Shown here in pieces: positions 11,401 to 22,762 of a stretch of DNA of 64,000 nucleotides (position 1 is its first letter; each line of letters starts with the position of its first letter). The translations under genes and the position numbers were made by a program. The stretch covers positions 5,814 to 69,813 of the forward strand of contig NW_003546659.1 of the NCBI RefSeq assembly GCF_000090795.2, written 5' to 3'. This stretch comes from Amphimedon queenslandica. Lineage: Eukaryota; Porifera; Demospongiae; Haplosclerida; Niphatidae. The notes beneath the pieces are model-generated. The model saw only the letters and a list, made by a program, of their open reading frames with translations, made no database searches and was not told the DNA's origin.

Positions 11401-14101
11401 TGGTGACATGTATTAACGATCCTGTGGTGAGTAATAATAAGATGGTTACTACTAATGACTTAATATTTTATAGTTAACAATTGAAGGAGGAGTTGGGACT
11501 CAGAATGTTCCATTGAGTATCAGACAAGTTTATAATCGAAACAAGTACACAATAGAGACTAATTATAATTCCAAGCTAAGTGGTAAGCTTGCTTTTAAAT
11601 AAACATTTAATTTAATCAATTGTCCTTATATAGTAACATTATATGATTGTCCATTGCTCGCTGCTGACTGTTCATCATGTTTATCACAAAGTGCAGGATT
11701 CAATTGCAGTTGGTGTACTAGTAGTAATGAATGCAGAGACGCTAGTGATTGTAATGATATCAGTCCTATTATGAGTACTAGAAACTGTCCTTTACCTGTC
11801 ATTACTGACTTTGATCCAAAGGCTGGTCCCCCTAGTGGAGGAACAGTTGTCACTGTTAGTGGCAATAATCTTGGAGCTAAGTTTTCTGACATCGAAACTG
11901 TTAGAATCGGTCATAAGAACTGTAGGATTAGTGAGTATAGGCCAGCTGATAAAAGGATAGCATGCATTATTCCTGCTAGTAATGAGACTAGAGACAGCAA
12001 TGAAACTGTTGCAGTTAGTCTGAGATGGTCTAATGGCATAGCAATTACCAGTAGCTCACTACAGTACCAGTTCATAACACCAGTCATTCAATCAGTCAGT
12101 CCTACATTTGGCCCTGTCAGTGGTGGTACTAAAGTGATTGTTAAAGGCACTAACCTTGATATTGGCAATAAAGAAATGACTCGAGTGATCATGACGAAAG
12201 ATCAAAAAACAAAAAAAACATGTCCTGATGTTCAATGTACTGTATTGTAAGTACAATTTATATTGCTGTTATCATTTAGTATTGTGTACAATAGGAATAT
12301 TGCTCATACAGAAATTACTTGTATTACTGCTGGTACTAGTGTATATGACTGTATGAGGAACGTAATAGTATCAATCAATGGAGCTTCCTTTTCTAATAAT
12401 ACAATAAAATATCAATACAAACCAGATCCTATAATCAATAGTGTCACCCCAGTGAATACAATCCCTGCGTAAGTATGGTCTGTATAAAGTGCTTTATGTT
12501 GTTTTTCTTATAGTGGTGGCATTCAACTCATATTCACTGGCTCAAACTTTGATTCAGTTCAGTCCCCATCCATTACCATTAATGATAGTAGATTGACTCC
12601 CAGTAGTGTTGAGGTCAGTTCAAGTAATGATGATTAATTGTGTACTCTTAATGTGTTATTTTTATTTAGCCTTGTGTCACTAATGATACCAACACACTGA
12701 TATGTAATGCTCCTAAAATTACTAATGTGACAGACAGTGGTTACTATGGGACCCACATTGAGTATAAGCTGATGTTAGATGGAGCAGATACACTTAATTC
12801 TTTGGGTGCTGGTTTGAGACTAACACTTCAACCTGATCCAATATTTACTGGAATTGATGTCAATTCAAGATCTGTACCAGTTGACGACAGGAAAAGTACA
12901 CTTGACAATGAGATTGCTGACATCACTATTAAAGTTAGTTAATAAATAATCAGAGTTGTCTAGTATAGTACTATAGTACATAGTTGTGGCCAAATTTTAT
13001 CAAAATGGTTAACAGAAAGCTCTTAATTTTTGTAACTTTTTCCAATGCCTATACATGTATTTTAGACCCTTCCCACCTACAGTCATTGCATGGTGTGGAT
13101 GGTTGCCCAAATGGCTGTAGGCTGGGGAATGGTCTGGCTAGTGAAACCAATGTATTTATGCTGCGTAAAAAGTTTGACCTAATTCTAATCAAAGCTTAAT
13201 TTTTACAAATTTTAAAAGTTACTCTAAAATTGGGCCAAAGTCTCTGTACCAGGGTTTTTGGCTACAATTTGCAAAAAATGACTATGAAGAATTCTTCATT
13301 TTTATAACTTTTTTTATGCATATGCATGTAATTATATTGTGTAGTAAGTTTGCTGATTGATTAATTAAATTAAAAAAAAATAGTTAAGTTGCTGACAAAG
13401 CCATGTCATATAACTGTAATGCTTTCAGCTCATAAAGCATGCTTTTTAGTTTACTTAGCGTGCTTTGTGGAAAAACCTTATTATAATGCTAATTTGGCAA
13501 ATTTATCACTTTAGGGAATGAATATAAGGTCTGTCAGTCATTCAGAGATTGCTATTACATTAGGAGATGATATGTGCATTGTTAGATCAACTTCTGATAC
13601 TGTGAGTGATTTCAAATAGCCTAGCTAACTCTACCTTATAATAGGAAATTAATTGCACTCCACCAGACAAGCAATCAGGCACCACATTAACACTAAGAGT
13701 AAGAGTTTTTATTACTGTCACTACATGCATCAACTATTACATAGATTAGAGTTGGAAGGAATCTAGAGTTTCCAATAACTGGTAGCAATGGCTCTGAATG
13801 GACTCTCCACTACATTACATCTGGTGCTACTGTTGAAACTCTCGTGTCTGAATCTAAACCTATCTCAGTCAACGCTATTGCTGGAGGAGCTTTTGCCATT
13901 GTTATATTGCTGATTGTGGCAATATTATTGATACTTGCCATTCGTATTTTAAAAACAAGACTATACATAAATAGCATGAAAGAAAGGTAAACTAAATTAT
14001 CATTATTAGTACAATAATAGTCTTACTCATTCAATTTTAGACATGAAAATGGTGATAAAGATGATAAAGAAATTGATCAAAAGGATCAGTTGAATGAATA
14101 A
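8491..14101 (+). CDS. Plexin-like receptor (Sema, PSI, IPT, one TM) without the plexin GAP domain
   Basis: Seventeen exons join in phase to 1,265 residues: 8491-9411, 9458-9649, 9698-9814, 10335-10571, 10624-10928, 10976-11075, 11127-11249, 11328-11426, 11474-11582, 11634-12246, 12295-12468, 12514-12613, 12670-12933, 13515-13601, 13645-13698, 13745-13986, 14041-14101. The start ATG opens a signal peptide (MKASTLSFLTLAVIASLLSL). A Sema-type region follows (about residues 30-410; ILHGLSAITG and RNPAPAVGV are Sema-like). Then come three PSI modules ([44 protein letters not shown]) and IPT/TIG repeats (PVITDFDPKAGPPSGGT, PVIQSVSPTFGPVSGGT, PIINSVTPVNTIPAGG). One hydrophobic helix sits at about 1211-1234. 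The tail is about 31 residues, ends EIDQKDQLNE, and has no room for the RasGAP-like domain of canonical plexins. It could be a decoy or co-receptor (inference). Exon 9458-9649 has the least certain donor. Confidence 0.85.
10060..10315. repeat. Diverged monomer of the ~177-bp satellite in an intron
   Basis: Inside the 9815-10334 intron of the plexin-like gene, phrases such as GTATCAAAAAATGTAATAAAA and GGGGTGATTTTGGAGCCATT match the monomer tandemly arrayed near 24 kb and 32 kb. The copy is single and degraded. Confidence 0.65.
12970..13345. repeat. Diverged satellite-related monomers in an intron
   Basis: This lies in the intron 12934-13514 of the plexin-like gene. It carries phrases like AAAGTTTGACCTAATTCTAA and ATTGGGCCAAAGTCTCTGTA, which resemble the reverse-oriented satellite family found at 58.4-59.1 kb. 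It is too diverged to count copies confidently. Confidence 0.5.
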
Positions 14102-14790
14102 AATCAAAGAACTCAAGCCATCAGTGCATTACCTTGCTCAAAAGTAACAGCTGATAAAGTCATTGTGTACTGTATTGTTATTGTTGCTGTATACAAATTT
14201 TTGTACTAAGAATTAATGCAGTAAAAAAGTTTTGATAAATAACTATTTCTACTTAGCACAAAATGATCATTCAATAAGTAACAGTAACTCTCAAAATCTT
14301 GATGAAAAAAGTTTAAACTGATTGCCATTGTAAAATAATTGAGAGCAATTATGCATTTTTTTCTTCAAAAAGTTTATTTCATATTAATATACTTTTTATA
14401 TTTAGAAAAAACTGTGGACCCCAAAACGGCTACATTTGGACAAATAGTTAATTCTTCAAGTTCAGAGGTTTTTCATAATTTTATAACCTCAGTAGTCTTG
14501 CATGCATATGGCCAAACCATGCCCTCCCATCCACAGGCACAAAGGGCGTACACTATCTGGCCACCCACCTAAGACTACTATACAGTACTTGATGTAGGAG
14601 TGTGTCAGAGTGATGCAAACATTGCCACTACTTGAATTACAAGCTTTATATCATAATACAGTATGTACAAACAAACATAACTTGTATCTGAACAGTGAAC
14701 ACAGTATGTAAGTAGGTGTCTATATTGCGAGATACCTTACTTAGGAATGATAAGGAGTGGTACACTGTGGTTGCTGCAATAGTACATGTA
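14102..14790. other. Intergenic DNA, nothing recognised
   Basis: This follows the stop of the plexin-like gene. Low-complexity AT-rich DNA with one 77-codon ORF that has no recognisable domain and no splice context. From about 14725 onward it resembles the 5' flank of the NIDO gene family (shared phrase TTAGGAATGATAAGGAGTGG). Confidence 0.5.
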
Positions 14791-15100
14791 ACTGGAGCTA
14801 TATTAACATCAAAGGCCCTTCACTGGTTTCTGTACATTAGATACTTTGTGGTAGTGTAACTGGAGCTATATTGAGTCTATACATCAAAGGCCCTTCACTG
14901 GTTTCTGTACATTACATACTTTGTGGTAGTGTAGCTAACTGGAGCTATATAGAGTATGCACATCAAAGGCTCTTCACTGGTTTCTGTACATTATATACTT
15001 TGTCCCGGTAGATCTAGTGTAGCTAACTGGAGACTGTGGAGAGAATCTACACATCAAAGGCCCTTCATTGGTTTCTGTACATTACATACTTGTGGCTTCT
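14791..15100. repeat. Four imperfect ~68-88 bp tandem repeats upstream of a NIDO gene copy
   Basis: ACTGGAGCTATAT or a variant starts at 14791, 14859, 14938 and 15026. Each is followed by ACATCAAAGGCCCTTCACTGG (or a near variant) and a TTGTGG end. The spacing varies (68, 79, 88). A single copy of this unit lies in the 5' flank of the intact NIDO gene (minus strand near 28050-28110) and another at about 17270-17340, so this is a promoter-proximal unit that expanded here. Confidence 0.8.
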
Positions 15101-15171
15101 ATGATGATATAAAAATGGTAGACAGTAGGAGCTGAATTCATTGTATTAGAGAAACAACTAAAACCAGTATA

Positions 15172-15790
15172 ATGGGATCAGGATTGCTGACAGGAATCAT
15201 ACTAGTAAGATACAATATATGTGATAGTGTATGGTACTATCTTTACAGGTTATACCAAACTAGAAAGCCTAAGACAGGATGTGTACAAATGTATGCTCAT
15301 TGAGAAGGTAAAGTATAATTATGTTTCTTATGAAACAAACATGCAGTTGTTGTTTTTAAGGTAAAGACACCATCAACTTAAATTAATCACAAAGAAAGAA
15401 AAAATAAGGCCAAGAGCATTTACCAATAGAAAGAAACAAATGGATCTCAAAAATAAAAGAAGCACAGCCCAATGGTAAGCACATGTAAACCACTAGCTCA
15501 ACCATAATTATTGTTCATTTCATACTTTTTCAGGTAACTTACACCTTCTTTCAGACAATAAACCCTCCCCCCTACCACCTGCAGCCGCCCCGCACACATG
15601 TATCTACATGTTATACAAATGCTCTGTCACTCCTTGATTTGTACCCATATGGTACACAAAATGGGGGCACCATGAGGACTGGATCTAGTCTCCCTGAAGT
15701 ACTATCACAGCCTCCAATTAATAATTTACACAGATTTGGTCAAGCTGGACTATTGGAGCAAGATATACAGTTAGTAGCTTCTCAAATAAA
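15172..15790 (+). pseudogene. Decayed copy 1 of the NIDO-domain gene (exons 1-2 only)
   Basis: ATGGGATCAGGATTGCTGAC at 15172 matches exon 1 of the intact minus-strand gene at 27947, including the donor after ATACTA and the acceptor before GTTATAC. Exon 2 is split by roughly 330 bp of unrelated DNA and resumes near 15600. It then reads a recognisable relative (SLLDLYPYGTQNGGTMRTG, then FGQAGLLEQDIQ) up to the conserved donor near 15770. Exons 3-5 are missing. A TATA-like ATATAAAA at 15108-15115 sits at the same place as in the intact gene. Confidence 0.75.
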
Positions 15791-16086
15791 TACAGACACA
15801 CACACTTATCAAATAATAAGTCATAGCATAATAGCTAATTATAAGATGACAAATAAGTAATAACAATAATGAAGTGGTCATAAGTGATGGTCTTTTTAAA
15901 ATTTAAGATACAAGAGAAAAAGTGAGCTTTAGAGATGAGGAGAGATGATTGTGGCCATTGGTTAATTGCAGAGGGATAAAATGAATTTTGGTAAGTCAAG
16001 TGATTTGAGAGAGATTGCCTTTATATAAAGTGATAGATTATAGGAGCTCAATTCACTGAAATAGAGAAAGAAATAAAATCAGTAAT

Positions 16087-16975
16087 AATAGGATTAGTTC
16101 TCCTAACAAGAACCATGCTAGTAAGATACAATATATGATAGTGTATGGTACTATAATTATCTTTCAGGTTATACCTGAGTACATGTTATACAAATGGTCT
16201 TTCCCTTAATGACCTGTACCTATATAGTATAGAAAATGGGGACACAATGAGGACGGAGAAAATAGTCTCTTTTATACACCATTACTGGCTCCAATCAATA
16301 GCATGGTCGCATTTGGTCCAGCTGGACTTATACCAACAGAACATGAGGTTAGTATAGTTCCACACACAAGCACACACACACACACACACACACTATTAGT
16401 GCTTTAGTTTGCAATGTAGTGCAATTGTACACTAACCAATATCTGTTCACTTTATTAGTAACACAATTTATTGATCATTTCTTAGTTTAAAACATTTATT
16501 TATACTATCTAAATAGATTAGCTGCAAGGATTGATTTTTCCGATACTAAGGTACGTGGTAGGACCACTGCTGAATGCTGATTCAGCTTTGATAAAGAAAG
16601 CAATGGATTAGATTAATGAGGCTGATACTTTCTGCAGTACATCTCCTCCTGGATGGATTATCAAAAAACCGACATACAACAAGTTAGTATGACAAAACTG
16701 TTATTAGCTAGCTACTTTATTATTTTTAGGGTAGTAATTTTCAGTTAATAATTGCTACTAATGGACATTTGGTATTGCTTTTTATGTTAATGCACACCTT
16801 ACAACAGCAATTAGCACTGGAATAGCTTCACACATCAGCAATAATGTTGTGGAAGATCCCTCTCTTTTTTGAATTTGGTACTAATACTACCAATGCTCAT
16901 AGTATGATACTCAGTAGTAACATATACCAGGGACATATATGTTTTCACTCAACAATCAACAACAACAAGGTAACT
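16087..16975 (+). pseudogene. Decayed copy 2 of the NIDO-domain gene (exons 1-4)
   Basis: This copy follows the intact gene through four exons. Exon 1 begins ATAGGATTAG, so the start codon has become ATA. Exon 2 is around 16170-16350. Exon 3 is around 16530-16680, with the ACTTTCTGCAGTACATCTCC phrase and an early in-frame stop. Exon 4 is around 16735-16945, with GTAGTAATTTTCAG and ACTAATGGACATTTGG. Further stops and a small frame change make it non-coding. It lies directly downstream of copy 1 in the same orientation, and both are inverted relative to the intact gene. Confidence 0.75.
16371..16393. repeat. (AC)n microsatellite
   Basis: About 11 CA units, located just after exon 2 of the second NIDO pseudogene copy. 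A matching (GT)n/(CA)n tract follows exon 2 of the intact gene at about 27660-27680, so the tract is probably ancestral to the family. Confidence 0.9.
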
Positions 16976-17969
16976 TTGATTAAATAGTGTATCAATTTAC
17001 ATTCCTTGTATATCTTCAGAATTTTCCTGCTCTGTTTGCTAATCCTTATGTGAGGCAATACTGTGTTAATTGGTTGTGAAAGAGAAGATACTTTTTACAT
17101 GAACAATAATGATTTTATTTGGTCATAATACTAACACACATTATGTTAGATACCCAAACACAGTTGATCTTAATAATGCCAGTATAATAATGTTGTATTA
17201 TACCTAAGTAAACCTTATACTTAGGAATGAAAAGAAATGGTAACACTCTGATGTGGTGGCTGCAATTAGTGAACTGTATATTGAGTACACATCAAAGGTC
17301 CTTCACTGGTTTCCGTATTACATGCTCTGTGGCTTCTATTAATTATTGTTTTAGTGCTTGCTCTGCAGGCTCAGACTCACTCTCTTCTTCATTCCTTGCC
17401 AATCATGGGATTCTTATCTAGATTCTAGACTACAGCCTTTACTAAACCTGCTTTGATATTTCTGATTGCTTTTACAATAATTAGCTCTCTTTTTGTATTC
17501 GCGATATTCCAAACATGGATGTCAATTGAATGTGGTCAATCAAGGCACTGAATTGTCAATAGCCTAGATGATTTCAAAAATATAAATTTGAAGTACAAAA
17601 TTAACTGTATTAAAATATGTTTGGATTGTTCACCATCCACCATCAGTATCAAATCTGTGCTGGTACATCTGTACTACTTGTATAGTATGGTTTCTCAATG
17701 GTCACTATTAATGATATAGATCTACCAGCTTCATCTAACAGCTGGTTTAAATAACAGATACATTTCTTTCTTGATAGTACATTAATCATATTTGTAATAA
17801 CAAAGTACTGAAAAAGGCAGCTTTTTGCAATAGATGATAATAAATATCAATACTGCTTTCGTAAAAATTTTGGAAAGAAGTCCCATATTGCTAGACAGTG
17901 AAGCTGGTAGTACATGTATATCATTGTTAGGATTAGTGTTAATACATCATTGTTGTTGTTAAAACCACC
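16976..17969. other. Intergenic DNA with an orphan NIDO-type 5' flank
   Basis: Around 17205-17340 the sequence repeats the NIDO promoter-proximal block (ACTTAGGAATGAAAAG, then ACATCAAAGGTCCTTCACTGG, then GTGGCTTCTAT), but no exon follows. This suggests a third truncated copy. The rest is AT-rich with nothing recognised. Confidence 0.55.
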
Positions 17970-18190
17970 ACAAAAATTTAGCAGCAAAATTATTATTTAA
18001 AAAAGCACACAATTATTAGTTTTAATGCAAATCATTCACTTATTTTTCTTTGCAGCATTAGTGTCTTTAAATCAGCACACACAAAAATTTAGCAGCAAAA
18101 TTACTATTAAAGAAAAAAGCACACAATAATTAGTTTCAATGCAACTTGTTCAGTTATGTTTCTTTGTGGCAGCAGTGTCTTTAAATGCCT
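17970..18190. repeat. ~110-bp tandem duplication of a gene 3' end
   Basis: The segment 17970-18073 (ACAAAAATTTAGCAGCAAAA to GTGTCTTTAAAT) is repeated at about 18081-18186. The second copy contains the true stop codon region of the minus-strand receptor gene. The outer copy lies in its 3' flank and encodes a similar but unused C-terminal peptide. Confidence 0.8.
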
Positions 18191-20562
18191 TCAGTCGCAC
18201 TTTTCTACCCATACTAGCGAGCACAACAGCAATCACAGCAGTCATACCTAAAGCTGTTACAGAAAGTACTACTATAGACAATCATTTATAATAATGACAC
18301 AAACCAAGTATATAGGTGAAATAAGTGTATATTCCTCCAACAGTGGCACATATGACAGCTCCAATAGTCATTACCCATACTCCACGCTGGTTACCAGTCT
18401 CACTGTATCCTTCCTCATAAGCCATTTGTTCAGCCCATGGTACAGCGAAAGATCTCACAGCATCAGTCATCCCCTTAGAAGTGCTCATTATTGTTGCAAG
18501 GGTAGGTCCAATTATATTGTATCCTGTACGTGTGACTGGATAATCTTTGCTATAGTGTTTAGCAAAGCTCATGTCTGCTAGCATTATTTCAGGAGAGAGG
18601 TACCCTTGACGAAACAACTCTGTGCATACATATTTTCCATTCTTTTTCTCCTCCTCACAGACTATTGTTGACGAAAATCCCAAAGCAGCACAAGTTGTCC
18701 CAGCTAATCCACATACTGGTGCTGCTACAAAAGCAGTAAATATTGCACCAACAAAGCAACCAGCAGTGCCAACAATGCAGGCACCAGTAGCAATGCGTGT
18801 ACCAGTACAGCCTCTTCCTTCTTTCTCTACTAGATCTATAGACACAGCCGAGTCTTTTTCTCGACAGACAAGTTCGGTCCCTCCAGTTTGTGCAGCAGGG
18901 CAAATGCGAGTCACGCTGTATTCATTTTTTGATGTTCTACACGTTGCTTCTAGTATAAAACCATTCTCCAATGGAATGATAACTGATTCTGGCATTTTAG
19001 CAACAGTGTAATTATGAAATTCTTTCCCATACTTAATATTAATGTGAGCATTATCACTACACTTCATTTTGCCTTTATCCATTCCTTCAGAACTCTCTTG
19101 CTCATCAATGGATATTACATACTTTAAGAAGTCCACTTTCTTTATTTCGGTTACTGCTGGACTAACTGATGTTACACCTCCTTTTGATGTACTTTGAAGG
19201 TTCACTTCCATCATTGCCTCAACACTCAGGCCCTCAAGCTCTTGCAAGTGAGTATTCAGGCGTTCGTTTGTTAGAACATGATATTCATATAATGCAAACC
19301 AGCCATTGACCAGTGGAACTTCATACAATGCATTGTGAGTTGCACTCTGTTTTGGTTTAGCAGCAAAAACATACGATCCTGATACCCTCTCACCACATTG
19401 ACTTAAAGATAGAGAGCCAGACATACCATTCAAAAACTGAGAGCTACTTAAGCTTCCCTTTGCTTTATATTCTCTTATGGCTAAGATCGTATCATAAGCT
19501 AGACGTGCCTGGATCATGGGAGGTAGACCTTTCTTTGCAAGATAGCTATTTAATTTTCGTATGGGACTTTGATTTTCGATTCTTGTTCCAAAAAAAGTAA
19601 GTCCATAAACTTCCATCTCAGCTGGTATTCTGATATTTGAAAAGACAAAGGCATCTGACACTATCCATGGATGCTTTGTTAGGCCAGGATACTTCTCAAC
19701 AATACGAAGTATGTATTCTATTTTTGACAGCCCATGAAGAACAATGATAGTAGACTTACTACCTGATATACTTTTGTTAAGGTTGTGCACCATTTCTCTG
19801 AGACCGGAATGACTTTTTCCTTCATATGAAACAGCATCATGAACTATAAATCCATTCCCATCTTCTTTGGAAAATCTTTTCGATACGTCACCAACGAGGC
19901 CAGTACCATCAGGATCACCATCCAATATCAGTTGTATGTGAGTAGATTTTAACTTCTTGGTGTTTTTCATGTCCACTGCCATGTCAAATAGAACTTCAAC
20001 GTACCCACGATTATCCATAGACAGTCGATACAGTTGTTTCTTGTATTTGCATAGTCTTGATGCAGTGCTGGTGGGACTAAATAGAACGGCATCACTTGCT
20101 TCCTTTGATGCATATTCTGCAACCATAAGAGCCTCATCGCTAGTAACCAATCCAGTAAAAATCCTTGCTCCCTTAGCATACAATGCCTTGAAATGATCTA
20201 GAGCTTTTTGAGGATTTGACTCAGTATCATAATACTTGATTGATGGAATCTTGCATGTGAAACAATTGCCCTTTGCATCACTCAGAGCTTTTTCGAATCC
20301 TGCTTTTACGACTTGACCAAGAAATGCAGCGTTGCCTGTTTCTGGTATTAGTGCAGAAATATCAGCTACAGTGTCCACATCTACAAGACAAAATAAAATA
20401 TTATCAAAATTTTAGCAATGATTGTCAGCGTATATGTATACCTTGAAACCAACTGTCTAGTGAGGCATCATCATCAGTCTCCTCAAACTGGGCAAACACT
20501 GTTGAGGCACTAATAATGCACAAAGCAAGAATGATAGACACATTTGCAAAGAAATTCATCAT
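18150..20562 (-). CDS. Membrane protein with ANF-receptor / periplasmic-binding-like ectodomain
   Basis: Three exons on the minus strand (20562-20442, 20380-18305, 18271-18150) join in phase to 772 residues. The start ATG gives a signal peptide ending near STVFA; a second in-frame ATG 15 codons upstream is possible. Residues ~45-420 look like a type I periplasmic-binding / receptor-family ligand-binding fold (openers ISALIPETGNAAFLGQVVKA and LFSPTSTASRL, which resemble LIVBP/ANF receptors). A middle region follows, then an odd Gly/Ala/Cys-rich hydrophobic segment (GACIVGTAGCFVGAIF, then AAPVCGLAGTTCAALG). The C-terminus has one or two hydrophobic helices and a short basic tail ending KHN. There is no guanylate cyclase, kinase or seven-helix domain. 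The last intron is only 33 nt and is less certain; without it the protein stops at 18282 inside the hydrophobic stretch. Confidence 0.75.
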
Positions 20563-20607
20563 TTTGAAGTTTATCAGGAGCTCCCGTGGCCTTGATTGAC
20601 AAATCAA

Positions 20608-21376
20608 ATGAGCCTCATTTTATAGAAGAAGGCCACTATAATTAAATCAAGGACAACATAGATAATACAATACTATTGACAGCTATTGCATATAGTGCAT
20701 GCATTCAAACATAACATTTGATGTAGGAGGTTCAGCAAGACAGAATAGCTTTTAAGGGTAGAGCAGGGTGAACATTATTAATTTCATTAAGCTAGACAGG
20801 TATGTGTGTTATACACTCCAAATTTGTTGATGTTTGCATTGTTTCCACAATTATATGTTAGGAAGTCAAATTAGTGAAGGCAGCTTGATGATACATAACT
20901 TCTGTGACATTATCAAATAAATCAGATTTGATTAACAATTATAACATTTTTTGGATAGATGTGCAGCATATGAAAATTTCTATCATCCATTCTGTATTAT
21001 TTTCTCAATTTACAATAATTATATTTTTAGATGCACATGCTCAAGGTGACAGGTCACTGTAGTAAACATAATGGTATATAAGAATAATATATCTTTGATC
21101 AAACCATATGCATTACTGCTTTGATTTGCTAGTTTTAATACCTTACCATTATACTGAACCAGCTTCATAGTATCTATCCATGATCATACTTAAGTCATCA
21201 TTTCCAAATAACTATTGTTCTTATTACATAAGAATGTCATACACTTCATCAAGTTGGGAAGTAAGTTTATACAAGTACACAGTCACGTAATACTAGTGCT
21301 TTAAACACATAGTCTCACCACCAGTAGTTAAATTATGAACATTGTAATACATTTGATAGTTAATACATATAGAGCA
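20608..21376. repeat. Block I: partial copy of the segmental duplication
   Basis: From about 20717 (TGATGTAGGAGGTTCAGCAA) to about 21260 the sequence parallels 21377-22030 and 29405-30050 with many small differences. This makes it the most diverged of three direct copies. It covers only the first part of the block. 20608-20716 is the 5' flank of the receptor gene. Confidence 0.75.
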
Positions 21377-22457
21377 TCACTCAAATACAACATTTGAGGT
21401 AGGAGGTTCAGCAAGACAGAATATTTTTTAAAATTAGAACTAGAACAAATATATTAATTTCATTAAGCTACACAGGTATGTGTGCTATACACTCCAATCC
21501 ATTGATGTTTGCATTATTTCCACAATTATACATTAGTAAGGAAGTTAAATTAGTGGAAGCAGCTGGTATGATACATAATTTACGTGACATTATCAAATAA
21601 AGCAGATTCGATAAACAATTACAATAAATATAGACATAAGATAGGCAGCATATGAAAATTTCCATCATCTAAAATTTCCATTCTGTATTTTGTAACCATT
21701 AAAAATAACCCAATTTATGGTATATCACTTTTTAGAAGCACATATGCTCAAGGTTGCAAGTCATACTACACCTGTCCCTATTGTATCCATAGTAAACCAT
21801 GTGGCAGTGATGGTAAGAATAATGTATTCTTAATCAAACCATATGCACACACTGCTTTGATTTGATGCCAGTATCTTACCATTATACTGTAGCAGTTTCA
21901 TCATAGTATCTATCCATGATCATACATGTACTTAGCCATTGTTGGCCTTGCCCAGCTTTTTAAAATAATTATTGTTCTTACAAATTTATAGGAATGTCAC
22001 ACACTGACTTGATCAAGTTTAGATGTAAATTAAATTTATACAAGTACACACGATGAGTTTATGTAGACACAGTTGATGACTTAATAGCTTACTAAATAGT
22101 CTATCTTTAATCAGAACCAATAAATGAAGACAGAGAGAGCAAACAGAGAAAGTAAAATGGAAAAAAACAGAGAAGGATAGAAAGAGACAAGATGAGTGTT
22201 CAATTTATAGTCTAGCTATAGAGTGTTCTAGAATCATAAAGATAAGTGTAGGAAGAGGGAAGAATGGAGCGATGCAGAAGAGTTTAGAATTAACACTGCA
22301 TGTAGGGATAAATCTAGAATACACTGTGCAAGTATAAACAATAATGTAAACAATGTGGTTACAGGTATAATTAATTAATGACACAGTACAAGTTCTTTCA
22401 GTGAATATTCTAATATACATGTACTTCAACAACACAGTCACGTAATACCAATGCTTT

Positions 22458-22481
22458 ACACACACACACACACACACACAG
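22458..22481. repeat. (CA)n microsatellite
   Basis: About 12 CA units. A shorter tract is present at the same place in block III (30078-30095). Confidence 0.9.
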
Positions 22482-22762
22482 AGTCTCACTCCAGTTGTTA
22501 AATCATGAACATTGTTTCATAATCACAAATCAAAGAAAAGAAATACATGCACATGTGTAGTTAATGCAATTGGACCATGTACAGTGCAATAAAAGTTGTT
22601 CATGTACTTCAGTTAGTAGAAGTGGATCAAAGCTTATTTTATTAGAACTTGTGACTTCAAAGTCTCAATCTGCTTGTTATTTCAGATAGAACACTAGAAG
22701 AAAAAATCAAAATTATAATGGGCAATCCAGCATAATTTTGAAATACTTTTCTGGGTTTGTTT

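Noticed and set aside
14102-14790. A cytoplasmic GAP exon for the plexin-like gene
   Set aside because: No ORF or splice site downstream of the tail encodes anything resembling the plexin GAP, and the frame has a clean stop at 14101.
18622-19011. 129-codon plus-strand ORF
   Set aside because: It is antisense to the long minus-strand receptor exon and has biased, domain-free sequence.
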